Shown: positions 1-6,753 of the stretch, piece by piece | Layout: each line of letters opens with the position of its first letter | Numbering within the stretch: position 1 is the stretch's first letter | Assembly (NCBI GenBank): GCA_051880395.1 | Contig: JBJENW010000376.1 | Coordinates: 1-32,227, forward strand | Source of the DNA: JBJENW01 sp051880395 | GTDB lineage: Bacteria; Bacillota; Clostridia; Lachnospirales; Lachnospiraceae | Reading direction: 5' to 3' | DNA: 32,227 bases | Notes under the pieces: generated by a model | What the model was told of the DNA's origin: nothing | What the model saw: the letters and a program-made list of their open reading frames with translations, nothing else | The model's database searches: none | Made by a program: the position numbers and the translations under genes

Positions 1-27
1 TTTCTTGAAATCAGATACATGATACAA
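1..27 (-). CDS. 5' end of a gene leaving the window
   Basis: A consensus ribosome binding site (GGAGGTGAT, minus strand, 31-40) stands 8 bases before a TTG codon at 25-27. From there the frame is open to the window edge and reads (M)YHVSDFKK. An in-frame ATG at 31-33 overlaps the ribosome binding site and is too close to use. The start resembles N-termini of PD-(D/E)XK nucleases beginning MYxVSDxKKY, but nine residues cannot settle this. It lies downstream of the small protein at 145-435, on the same strand. Confidence 0.35.
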
Positions 28-144
28 TCCCATCACCTCCGCTCACTATAGATTACACACGCTGGTCTATGAAATCGCAATCAAAAATATAGAAAAAATT
101 GGAAAACAATTCTTAGAGTTTATATATTTTTTATAGCTGTAAAA

Positions 145-435
145 TCACCCTTCTAATTCGTTTTTACAGTTTCGTTCTCCAGCTTCTAATTGTTCTACAG
201 CATCATCAATATTTTCGCCTTTCAGTTCAATGAAATATGCTTTTCTATTATTATCATCGACAAGTAAATAATCGCAGCATCTGACCTGTGTAAATATACC
301 ACCATCAAGCTTATAATGTCTTAAATCAAATTTCTTTGGATTTTCTGCCCGGTGCTGTACCTGTGAACCTTTATCTTTTGATACAACAACCTTCGCATCT
401 TTTTTACATAAGGATTTCTCAGAAGTCAGAAACAT
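145..435 (-). CDS. small PD-(D/E)XK-like protein paired with an AAA ATPase
   Basis: A 96-residue protein of unnamed family. The only strong clue is Asp55 (CCDYLL) followed 15 residues later by Glu70-Leu-Lys72 (FIELKG). This D-x(n)-ExK spacing is that of a minimal PD-(D/E)XK nuclease core, and a short helix rich in acidic residues follows. Its start overlaps the end of the upstream ATPase gene by 17 bases, so the two are co-translated and probably work together, the ATPase as sensor or motor and this protein as candidate nuclease. The protein is short for a nuclease and ends just after the ExK helix, so it may be truncated; the in-frame sequence past the stop shows no clear continuation. A non-catalytic partner role is equally possible. 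The pairing is seen in the sequence; nuclease activity is inference. Confidence 0.6.
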   Translation of the reverse strand: MFLTSEKSLCKKDAKVVVSKDKGSQVQHRAENPKKFDLRHYKLDGGIFTQVRCCDYLLVDDNNRKAYFIELKGENIDDAVEQLEAGERNCKNELEG

Positions 436-1735
436 GTACTTTTTCCTCCTCTTCGCTGTATCTTAATTCCACCATTTTATCATAATCGGTATTGATCTCA
501 TCCGAAGCACCATCAATGATTTCATTATTGATCGATTCAAATTCTTCATCTATACAAGGCCGCATGTTTCCTTGTTCTACATAATAGGCAGACATTTTTT
601 TAAAATCCAGCCATTTGTACGGATGCACGATTTCACCAAGCTTATTCTGATCCACTTCTTTGGAAATCTTATTTGCGTATAATAAATTATTAAGTGTCCC
701 CAAAATATATGGGCTATGCGTTGTTAAAAGAATTTTATTTCCATCGTTTTTGGCTAGAGAAATAAACTCCGTCATTAATTTTTGCGCATTTGGAAACAGA
801 TGGGATTCTGGTTCTTCAATAATAAAATACGATTTTTTATTGTTTAGCAAATAATAAAATACAACATTTAAGATCCATACGGCTTCTTGCTGTCCCGATG
901 ATGCAAAATTAATTTTTACATATTTGTTTGTGCTCACCTGCAATCTCTCTTCTCCATCAATATTTCTATATTCGCCTTGTAAGATTTCTTTCATCAGTTT
1001 TGCACATTGCTGCAGATTTTCTTTATTTATTTTAACATCCGTGAGATCCATTTTGTTTTTTATCAATGACTGTACACTACTTGAAAAAAATGGTTTCAAC
1101 TGCATGATCCGTTCCAGATAATTTTGCGTGCAATAGTCCAGACTTCTTTTCTGATCATCGTTCATGATACTATACATAAACATTAATTGTGAACTAAACA
1201 ATGTCATCATACTCCGCCCGGCAGGAATATAGATTATCTCCGTATCATCGCCAAAAAAAGTATCGATCGCTTTTTTTATTTCTGCCATGTTACGTGAGCG
1301 ATCAAAGTCATCAAAACGAATCTGATCGTAGGAATTTAAAAACTCTGTCAGTTTTTCACTCAAATCGATCCATATATAGTTCGGGGAAATCGCATCCTTT
1401 GTTAACCAAATTTTAATAGAAACATTATTTGTATAGTCGTATTCCACCATCATGTCATTATCCATGCACCATGTCGTTCCAAATGTCTGCAAAAAATTAG
1501 AACGAATTTCTTTTAATAAACGGTTTTTGGTAGATGTTTCCTCTGTATTATTTTCAGCCGAGAATCTTCTATTCAACTGCATCCATAAAAGATTTTTTAT
1601 ATTTTTAAAGAAAAATATGCTTTTTGCAATGGTGCTTTTTCCAGATGCCTGCGGCCCTGTAAATACCATAAAATCATTGATTTCCAATTCACAATGCTGA
1701 ATTGGTCCCAATTTATTTATTATTATTTTTTCCAT
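419..1735 (-). CDS. AAA/ABC-type ATPase of the OLD/SMC-like class (AAA_15/AAA_21)
   Basis: A 438-residue P-loop ATPase. The Walker A motif is near the N-terminus (GPQASGKS, residues 27-34). An ABC-signature-like SSGQQEA, a Walker B (YFIIEEPESHLFP) and a His-switch (LLTTHSPYI) follow in the C-terminal half. This order, with a long insertion between the two halves of the head, is typical of stand-alone ATPases in bacterial defence systems such as the OLD, AriA, PtuA and RloA classes. The start is supported by AAGAGGTG 5 bases before the ATG. It is the first intact gene of a small operon, overlapped by a decayed ORF upstream (1713-1979) and by the mini PD-(D/E)XK gene downstream. No transmembrane segment is seen, so it should be cytosolic. 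The partner is not an HNH protein, so this is not Septu. The exact system is unknown. Confidence 0.8.
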   Translation of the reverse strand: MEKIIINKLGPIQHCELEINDFMVFTGPQASGKSTIAKSIFFFKNIKNLLWMQLNRRFSAENNTEETSTKNRLLKEIRSNFLQTFGTTWCMDNDMMVEYDYTNNVSIKIWLTKDAISPNYIWIDLSEKLTEFLNSYDQIRFDDFDRSRNMAEIKKAIDTFFGDDTEIIYIPAGRSMMTLFSSQLMFMYSIMNDDQKRSLDYCTQNYLERIMQLKPFFSSSVQSLIKNKMDLTDVKINKENLQQCAKLMKEILQGEYRNIDGEERLQVSTNKYVKINFASSGQQEAVWILNVVFYYLLNNKKSYFIIEEPESHLFPNAQKLMTEFISLAKNDGNKILLTTHSPYILGTLNNLLYANKISKEVDQNKLGEIVHPYKWLDFKKMSAYYVEQGNMRPCIDEEFESINNEIIDGASDEINTDYDKMVELRYSEEEEKVHVSDF

Positions 1736-1979
1736 GATTCACCTCTTCTTCGATTTCTTCATATTTTCTTTCTGTCAGCCGCTTTGCTACTGCCCGGCAC
1801 AAATCTTTTCGTGTATTTTTTCCAGAAAGCTGAATCTCATCATCCAGCGCATACGTTGTGTGGAACACTTCGTTGATGACCGAGATGATCAGACGGGTAC
1901 AGTCATTCAGAAGTGTCCGAAATGCATCATCGATATCGAATAGTACTCCGTCCTGATGGTTCCGAAAACTGTTGATCAT
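1713..1979 (-). pseudogene. N-terminal remnant of a PD-(D/E)XK family transposase-like gene
   Basis: An 88-codon ORF whose first ~40 residues (NHQDGVLFDIDDAFRTLLND, then LIISVINEVFH) match from memory the conserved start of clostridial Rpn-like PD-(D/E)XK 'transposase' proteins of about 300 residues. The nuclease core is missing and the frame passes straight into a short charged tail that runs 23 bases into the next gene. It has no clear ribosome binding site. Its ATG overlaps the stop of the previous remnant (ATGA at 1976-1979), so it could be translated by coupling. Most likely it is a deletion remnant, though the small protein might still be made and help translation of the ATPase. Confidence 0.55.
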
Positions 1980-2162
1980 GCCAATACAGACTCATTTTTT
2001 TCTATAATTTCTTTGATTTCTTCCTCACTTTTACCTGTTGCAATTGCAATCTGTTCCAGTGTAAAATTATTCTTCTTTCCGCTTTCATATTTTGTATCCT
2101 TATTGGTCAGCCCTGGCATCATACTGCGCCTTTTTATCCGCAGCGATCACAGAATTTGTCAT
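1976..2162 (-). pseudogene. collapsed Rpn-family recombination-promoting nuclease gene
   Basis: Two pieces of one gene family lie back to back. At 2162-2100, 20 codons from an ATG read MTNSVIAADKKAQYDARADQ, the typical start of a second Lachnospiraceae Rpn/PD-(D/E)XK family. In another frame, 2122-1976 ends with FTLEQIAIATGKSEEEI and KEIIEKNESVLA then stop, the typical C-terminus of the same family. About 250-300 codons that should lie between are absent. The reading is that an internal deletion with frame change collapsed the gene to its two ends. Family recognition is from memory of conserved termini, so a profile search is the proper test. The gene lies directly below the promoter and hairpin at 2198-2442. 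Confidence 0.6.
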
Positions 2163-2197
2163 GTCTGTATTCAAGTCGGCTTTCCTCCGTTACATAT

Positions 2198-2366
2198 CGA
2201 TGTTCTCTCGGAATCTCCCTTGCGCCCGCTTTTGCGGCTGATTTTCCGCCAGATGCACACAAATTTAATCAACGTACGTTCCACGTACGCCTCATAAATT
2301 TGTGCACATCTGACAAAAAATCATCTCACAAAATCAAGCACAAAGAGATTCCGAGAGAACATATCG
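2198..2366 (-). repeat. ~170-nt imperfect hairpin, likely a transcribed leader structure
   Basis: Arms 2198-2267 and 2295-2366 are inverted copies with about 70 paired positions and two one-base offsets. The outer 16 bases next to the base and the 16 next to the loop are nearly perfect. The loop (2268-2294) holds a perfect 7-bp stem (2273-2279 with 2283-2289) closed by three bases. Most differences between the arms are C/T changes that become G-U pairs if the minus strand is the RNA and C-A mismatches if the plus strand is, which points to a minus-strand RNA. A promoter lies just upstream and the decayed Rpn gene just downstream. The only reading frames here are shadows. Confidence 0.75.
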
Positions 2367-2413
2367 TAAAATCATCCATAAGATATAAATCAAATGTATT
2401 TATCCATGTATCT

Positions 2414-2442
2414 ATTATACCCTTGATTTTTTGCAGTTTCAA
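2414..2442 (-). promoter_or_regulatory. sigma-A type promoter for the hairpin RNA
   Basis: On the minus strand, TTGAAA (2437-2442) and TATAAT (2414-2419) are separated by exactly 17 bases. Transcription would start near 2407 and enter the hairpin after about 40 nt. The GHKL gene ends 88 bases upstream at 2530, so this promoter is separate from that gene. Confidence 0.65.
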
Positions 2443-2529
2443 CACAAAGTTAACGGTGTCAAGCACCTAGAGTGGGAGCATGTCACTTTGTGTCTGCATA
2501 CGATACACCTCCCTCTTCTATGATTTTGC

Positions 2530-3918
2530 CTACAAAAGTCCATTCCCACCAAATAACTTTTCCCATTCTGTTTTATATTTCTCTACAATTGAATAATGTG
2601 ATAGCAAAAGTTCCATCGCCAGTGTCAGTCCCAAACTAAAAGCCTGTGATGCATCTCCCCCAAACATATGACAAGACTCATGCACATAAGTAGAAAGAGC
2701 ATCAAAATATCCTTCTTTCCGAAGCACTGTTCTTTTCAAATAAATCTGATTAACTGTATTTCGAATCAAAATCCCATGACTATTTGAGACAGCCTCCCTT
2801 CTTTTTTCCAATTTTGCCATTCCATGATATGATGCTGTCAAATTTTGAATGATTTTTCGCTCCGGCATCTGTTTATCAAAGCAGAAAAAATCTGGATAAA
2901 TCTGATCTATGACTTGCTCTAAAATCTGGATACACTGATTTTCTCTTTTGTCCGGTTCATCGTCCTGCACAAATTCTCCATTTTCCTCACATTTTTCTTC
3001 CAGCGTAGGATAATGCAATAACTCAAACGAAATCTGAACAAGCATATATTCTTTTTCCTGCCTTTTTAACCAGGCTCTTGCCTGCGCTCGTCGGTTTCTG
3101 TCCGAAATCGTATAAATTGGGGGCAGACATAATAAATTTGGATATTTCTTGCGAAATAGTTCTGTTGCCTTGTGTGATCTCGAAATATTCGAAATTAACA
3201 TCCGAATCACCGGTGCCCAAGAACGAAGATCAATTTTTTTGGGAGTAGAATTCCAATACCGACGCATTCGCTCCAACATATATACGGCTCCACTTGGAGA
3301 AATAAATGAAGCAACTTCTCCTAAGATCTGTGTAATTTCAAACGCATATAATTCACTGCGCTCACGATCATTTTGCTCATAATCATGCAGGCAAATGCTT
3401 AACCCAAACGGATTGGAACCACGTAGCTGATATGCACAAAACACAGCCCCTTCCTCTTCTGAAACCGGGTTCAATTCCAGACGACTGGTTTCCTCTTTTT
3501 CCTTACTTTTCACATCATATGCGAGCATCTCTACTTCCGTTTGATCAATCGTCTGTTTCACGGTGACGACATCCAGATTCCAGTCACCAGAAGACATCTG
3601 TATGTTCCAGTTAAAATCACGATGTGCACATAACGAAGCCACCTTAAATCCTTCTCCAAAGTATCCGGCATTCCCATTCTTTTTATCTGTCGTTTTTGTC
3701 GATGCCCCAATATGAAGCAGCCATTCATAGCTAAATGTCACTCCATCTACCCACATACTTAATTTCTCATTTTCATATGTATAATGGAACTTTTCTTTCC
3801 ACTCCCGGTAATCTACTGAATCATAAAAGTTTTGAATATAATCACGAAAAACTTTATACTTACTCCAACGAACCGGGTACGTCATTACAATATTTAATGG
3901 TATAATCTGATTTTCCAT
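2530..3918 (-). CDS. GHKL-type ATPase with C-terminal HExxH zincin motif
   Basis: A 462-residue protein; the ATG at 3918 is chosen because AGGGAG precedes it by about 7 bases, while an upstream ATG at 3960 has no such site. The N-terminal ~110 residues look like a Bergerat-fold (gyrase/Hsp90/histidine kinase/MutL) ATPase. They show an N-box D26-x3-N30-x2-D33 (RDYIQNFYDS), a VDG box near residue 58, and a glycine-rich lid GNAGYFGEGFK near 85-95. The middle is unassigned. Near the C-terminus is HESCH (residues 413-417) followed by FGG and a Glu about 20 residues on (436), matching a zinc-metalloprotease HExxH arrangement. There is no signal peptide and no histidine-kinase dimerisation domain. 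The neighbours (XRE regulator, ATPase pairs) suggest a defence or stress role with the ATPase as sensor and the zincin as effector. That function is inference; the motifs are visible. Confidence 0.65.
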   Translation of the reverse strand: MENQIIPLNIVMTYPVRWSKYKVFRDYIQNFYDSVDYREWKEKFHYTYENEKLSMWVDGVTFSYEWLLHIGASTKTTDKKNGNAGYFGEGFKVASLCAHRDFNWNIQMSSGDWNLDVVTVKQTIDQTEVEMLAYDVKSKEKEETSRLELNPVSEEEGAVFCAYQLRGSNPFGLSICLHDYEQNDRERSELYAFEITQILGEVASFISPSGAVYMLERMRRYWNSTPKKIDLRSWAPVIRMLISNISRSHKATELFRKKYPNLLCLPPIYTISDRNRRAQARAWLKRQEKEYMLVQISFELLHYPTLEEKCEENGEFVQDDEPDKRENQCIQILEQVIDQIYPDFFCFDKQMPERKIIQNLTASYHGMAKLEKRREAVSNSHGILIRNTVNQIYLKRTVLRKEGYFDALSTYVHESCHMFGGDASQAFSLGLTLAMELLLSHYSIVEKYKTEWEKLFGGNGLL

Positions 3919-3940
3919 GTTTCTCCCTCTCTTCCTTCCA

Positions 3941-4153
3941 TCAAAAAACTGAATATTCATCTTCTATCCCAATCCGGATATAAAATAATGCCTGCTGTCT
4001 TTCAAACTCTGTAAATGTTTTATCTTTCACAACATCTTTTTGCGGATTTTTGTTTAAGATATGTATGAGCAGTTTTATACTTCCTTTCATAAAACCTTCC
4101 GCAACTCCCATCTGATATCCTCTCTCATATCCATCGCTATATTCTTTCCACAT
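3941..4153 (-). CDS. 70-aa protein, possible Rpn-type C-terminal remnant
   Basis: A 70-codon ORF starting MWKEYSDGYERGYQMGVAEG. The G-rich, charged helix (GYxxGxxxGxAEG) is like the C-terminal tails of Rpn-family nucleases, so it may be a leftover of such a gene; it could also be a genuine small partner. It ends 22 bases before the GHKL-zincin start and shares the promoter at 4243-4271, so the two form an operon. The site before the ATG is weak. Function unknown. Confidence 0.45.
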   Translation of the reverse strand: MWKEYSDGYERGYQMGVAEGFMKGSIKLLIHILNKNPQKDVVKDKTFTEFERQQALFYIRIGIEDEYSVF

Positions 4154-4226
4154 GTGCTCGTCTCTTTTCTCCCAATATATTTCATCTCATTCTTCTCTTT
4201 ATTTTTGTTTTCGTATTTATCATATA

Positions 4227-4271
4227 ATATCGTATATTCGATATAGTACAGTAAAAAAAAGGGTATGTCAA
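4227..4271 (-). promoter_or_regulatory. promoter overlapping a palindromic operator candidate
   Basis: On the minus strand, TTGACA (4266-4271), a 17-base spacer and TACTAT (4243-4248) form a promoter aimed at the 70-aa and GHKL genes. The -35 box is part of the 3' arm of the XRE terminator. A perfect palindrome, ATATCG-6-CGATAT (4227-4244), overlaps the -10 edge and start site. It is a good candidate binding site for the XRE protein encoded just upstream. Confidence 0.55.
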
Positions 4272-4288
4272 GTGCTATTGACACACCC
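4253..4288 (-). terminator. intrinsic terminator of the XRE gene
   Basis: On the minus strand an 11-bp stem (4278-4288 with 4261-4271, one G-T pair) with a 6-base loop is followed by eight T (4260-4253). The stem overlaps the last base of the XRE stop codon. Confidence 0.8.
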
Positions 4289-4638
4289 TATTCCATATCT
4301 TTCAAAGCTTTCATATAACCCTCCAAACGTTTTTTTGAATCCGCATTAAGCGTCTGATACGTTTCGATCAATGCATATTCTTTGCTCCGCTTATCAAGCA
4401 TGACATAATCTGACTGGTTATATTCTTTGAATTTTTTGTTTTCCGTTCCTAATAATAATTCATACGGTGAAATATCCAGCACCTCACAAATGACCATGAT
4501 CTTATCCGCAGAAGGATTTGTACCTTTCCTTTTCCAATCACTGACCGTACTTTGAGAAATTCCTGTTCTCTTTGCAAACTCTAACTGAGAAATTCCTTTT
4601 TCTTTCATATATTGGTAAATACGTTCACTAATCAACAT
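4288..4638 (-). CDS. XRE-family HTH transcriptional regulator
   Basis: A 116-residue DNA-binding protein. Residues 1-65 are a Cro/CI-type helix-turn-helix (ISQLEFAKRTGISQSTVSDW, then NPSADKIMVICEVLDISPYELL). The C-terminal ~50 residues are a charged helical tail, possibly for dimerisation. GGAAGGAAT before the ATG supports the start. It is followed by its own terminator and then the promoter and palindrome of the GHKL operon, so it is a likely repressor of that operon and perhaps of itself; an imperfect TTGTG/CACAA inverted pair lies in its own leader around 4655-4685. It has no peptidase domain, so it is not an ImmA- or LexA-linked type. Confidence 0.9.
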   Translation of the reverse strand: MLISERIYQYMKEKGISQLEFAKRTGISQSTVSDWKRKGTNPSADKIMVICEVLDISPYELLLGTENKKFKEYNQSDYVMLDKRSKEYALIETYQTLNADSKKRLEGYMKALKDME

Positions 4639-4712
4639 GTCTCTTCATTCCTTCCACTTTGTTGTGTTTAGTTTATCACAAAAAAGTGAAAATTCCTAGT
4701 GTGCTGACACGT

Positions 4713-5957
4713 TCATTTTCTCCCACAACATTTCTTATATTTTTTCCCTGAGCCACATGGACACGGATCATTGGGATAAATTTTCTTTTCCACTCTTACT
4801 GACCTGCCATCTGATCCAAACGGATACATCATCGTATCAGCATTTCCTTCGAAATCAACCGGTATTCCCATCTCACTAAGATATGGTGCTGCGTCCCTTA
4901 ACATTGCTGCTGCATGAGAACTTCCCGGCACAATTGTCGGCATACCACCGGCAAATTTTCTTCTCGATAATTCGTTCGGCTTATGACCTCTGTTTTCTTT
5001 CATTCGTGTGTTATTATGTGCATTCATGAGCAAGCCAACAAATTCATTCATTTGCTTTTCACTCTGAAATTCTACACCTGCCTCTGACATTTTGTTGATC
5101 ACTTCTGTAGGTGTTTCCCCTTCATAACTGTTTGCCCACACTTGAAGGCACCAATTCACTGCATGTTCATACGACATACCCATTTTTCTCATAAAAAATG
5201 TTTCTAACTTTTTATAAGCGAACGAACTTGCTTCATATCCGATACTGCATATTTCTTCCATCTGCTGTGTGGAAGGAATATAGAATTCTTTATCCATTTG
5301 CTGATCCAGTAAATCGTCAATTTCCCCATCCTCCAGTAATGGTATATGTATCAGCAATCCTCTTGGAGAATAAATCGGATCATTTTTTGGCCAATCCTGC
5401 AATCCCAATCTGTCCATAGGAAAAATACAAGATTCCACAATATCTACCGGCATGCCATACAGCATATCTATCATTTCATCTATCGTATCCCTGACTCTTA
5501 ATTTATACAGCTCATATATAATTTCTACCGGCGCTATTCCATAATAGTTTATAAAGAACTGCACGCATTTCACCATCCAGCCTTTTTTGTATTGTTCTGT
5601 CCGAAATGCTTCATCATCAATCTTACGAAAAACCTCGGCAACCTCTTCAAATACACAGAACCTATCTGTAGATTCCTCAAAAGATCCGAGCCAATATCTG
5701 CACAAATACATTCCATCCATTATCTCATTGATCGGAATATCCTGTGGCGTATCACATGCTTTCCGAAAGAGCGACATTTGCTCCTTCGTCAAACAAGTGA
5801 GTCTGCTTCTAAGCATTTCTTTCGTACAGAAACATTCAAGAATCCTGTCTATCAACGCTGCCTTCCGAAGTCGGGAACATTTTCGCAATTCAAAGTTTCT
5901 TGCCTGATCTAATAATTCTTCTCTTGTATATTCCTCTAAATACTCTCTTAATAACAT
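4713..5957 (-). CDS. SEC-C motif protein of unknown function
   Basis: A 414-residue protein ending in a textbook SEC-C zinc-binding motif (NDPCPCGSGKKYKKCCG). The other ~390 residues are largely helical, with an N-terminal SAP/Rho-N-like segment (REYLEEYTREELLDQAR, then RLRKAALIDRIL), and match no family I can name. SEC-C tails are added to many unrelated proteins and often contact ribosomes or other proteins; no more specific role can be read. AAAGGAA precedes the ATG. An extended -10 (TGCTATAAT) at 5973-5981 would give an almost leaderless transcript, so the true promoter is uncertain. It lies between the ATPase-TOPRIM pair and the XRE gene on the same strand. Confidence 0.8.
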   Translation of the reverse strand: MLLREYLEEYTREELLDQARNFELRKCSRLRKAALIDRILECFCTKEMLRSRLTCLTKEQMSLFRKACDTPQDIPINEIMDGMYLCRYWLGSFEESTDRFCVFEEVAEVFRKIDDEAFRTEQYKKGWMVKCVQFFINYYGIAPVEIIYELYKLRVRDTIDEMIDMLYGMPVDIVESCIFPMDRLGLQDWPKNDPIYSPRGLLIHIPLLEDGEIDDLLDQQMDKEFYIPSTQQMEEICSIGYEASSFAYKKLETFFMRKMGMSYEHAVNWCLQVWANSYEGETPTEVINKMSEAGVEFQSEKQMNEFVGLLMNAHNNTRMKENRGHKPNELSRRKFAGGMPTIVPGSSHAAAMLRDAAPYLSEMGIPVDFEGNADTMMYPFGSDGRSVRVEKKIYPNDPCPCGSGKKYKKCCGRK

Positions 5958-6026
5958 CTATTTTTTCCTTTCATTATAGCATACACCTGAAAAACTGCCT
6001 GCTTATATAGTCTGATCCTGATCTTT

Positions 6027-6131
6027 TTATATCTGATATTCCTTGTATAATTTGCTCAAAATTTCCAGATCATCCAAAACGTGTTCCAGTTCTTCCATGC
6101 GTCCATCTTTCAAGAATGCTTTCATGAGCAT
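6027..6131 (-). pseudogene. C-terminal fragment of an Rpn-type gene
   Basis: A 34-codon frame reading MLMKAFLKDGRMEELEHVL and ending LYKEYQI. The 'DGRxEDxxxxxxDxxxxxxLxxEY' pattern is what many Rpn-family nucleases end with. It directly abuts the stop of the TOPRIM gene and has no ribosome binding site of its own. It is best read as a tail left when a gene was replaced or deleted. Confidence 0.35.
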
Positions 6132-6153
6132 GGCATGCTTTCTTCGCCTTGCT

Positions 6154-6753
6154 TTACTCTTTGCTTTTATTTACTCCAAGAACCTCATACAAAGGAGCGA
6201 GCTGATCTTTTACCGCCTCTGAGATTTTTTCAATATCTAGCTTTTCTATCATCTCACTGCTCTTTCGCCCCTTGTAATAAACCTTATTTGCCTTTTTAAA
6301 TAAAATTTGAAGTTTCTCATATCCATTTTTTCCAGATACTTTTGTTTTCTTATTCAGACGGAGAAATGATTTTATTCCATCTTCATCAAGAAGAAACCAA
6401 TCTTCTATACTATGCCGTGCTTTAACATGTATCACCTGATCAGCACCTTTCTCCAACAAATCTTTCTCCACTTCATCCCATCTAACAGGTGGCTTTGATG
6501 AAAATTCAAAAACATCTGTATCCCTGCACAAAGCCACGGTAAATACACAGTCCTCTTTATACTTGGGTTTGATTTCCTTTACAAACTTTCTGAGTGCTTC
6601 TTTTTTAAATCCACCAACCCCTTTGATACATTTATATTCTATCTTCGTATCAAACATCCCTTTTGGATGTAATCTTTTTGCATTGTCCACTATCTTTTTG
6701 TAAAATTCCACTTCCGTCTCGCCTTCGACAAACAGCACCAGACATTTACTCAT
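6154..6753 (-). CDS. TOPRIM-domain protein (DUF4276/AriB-like), partner of OLD-like ATPase
   Basis: A 199-residue protein. The Toprim metal site is visible: Glu10 in LVLFVEGETE, and Asp78-x-Asp80 in ALCRDTDVFE. A later conserved RHSIEDWFLLDEDG is typical of DUF4276/DUF4435-like Toprim proteins in defence loci. The ATG at 6753 is preferred over the GTG at 6762 because GGAG lies 10 bases before it. It starts inside the end of the ATPase gene, so both come from one transcript. In OLD-class systems such as OLD, Gabija and PARIS, the Toprim domain is the nuclease effector held by the ATPase. A Toprim nuclease role here is inference from motif and context. It is shorter than AriB (about 300 residues), so a named PARIS call is not justified. 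Confidence 0.75.
   Translation of the reverse strand: MSKCLVLFVEGETEVEFYKKIVDNAKRLHPKGMFDTKIEYKCIKGVGGFKKEALRKFVKEIKPKYKEDCVFTVALCRDTDVFEFSSKPPVRWDEVEKDLLEKGADQVIHVKARHSIEDWFLLDEDGIKSFLRLNKKTKVSGKNGYEKLQILFKKANKVYYKGRKSSEMIEKLDIEKISEAVKDQLAPLYEVLGVNKSKE

Noticed and set aside
145..1735. Septu (PtuA/PtuB) system
   Set aside because: The small partner has no HNH motif; its D/ExK residues point to a different fold.
3941..3960. Upstream ATG (3960) for the GHKL-zincin gene
   Set aside because: No ribosome binding site, and it would overlap the 70-aa ORF; the ATG at 3918 has AGGGAG correctly placed.
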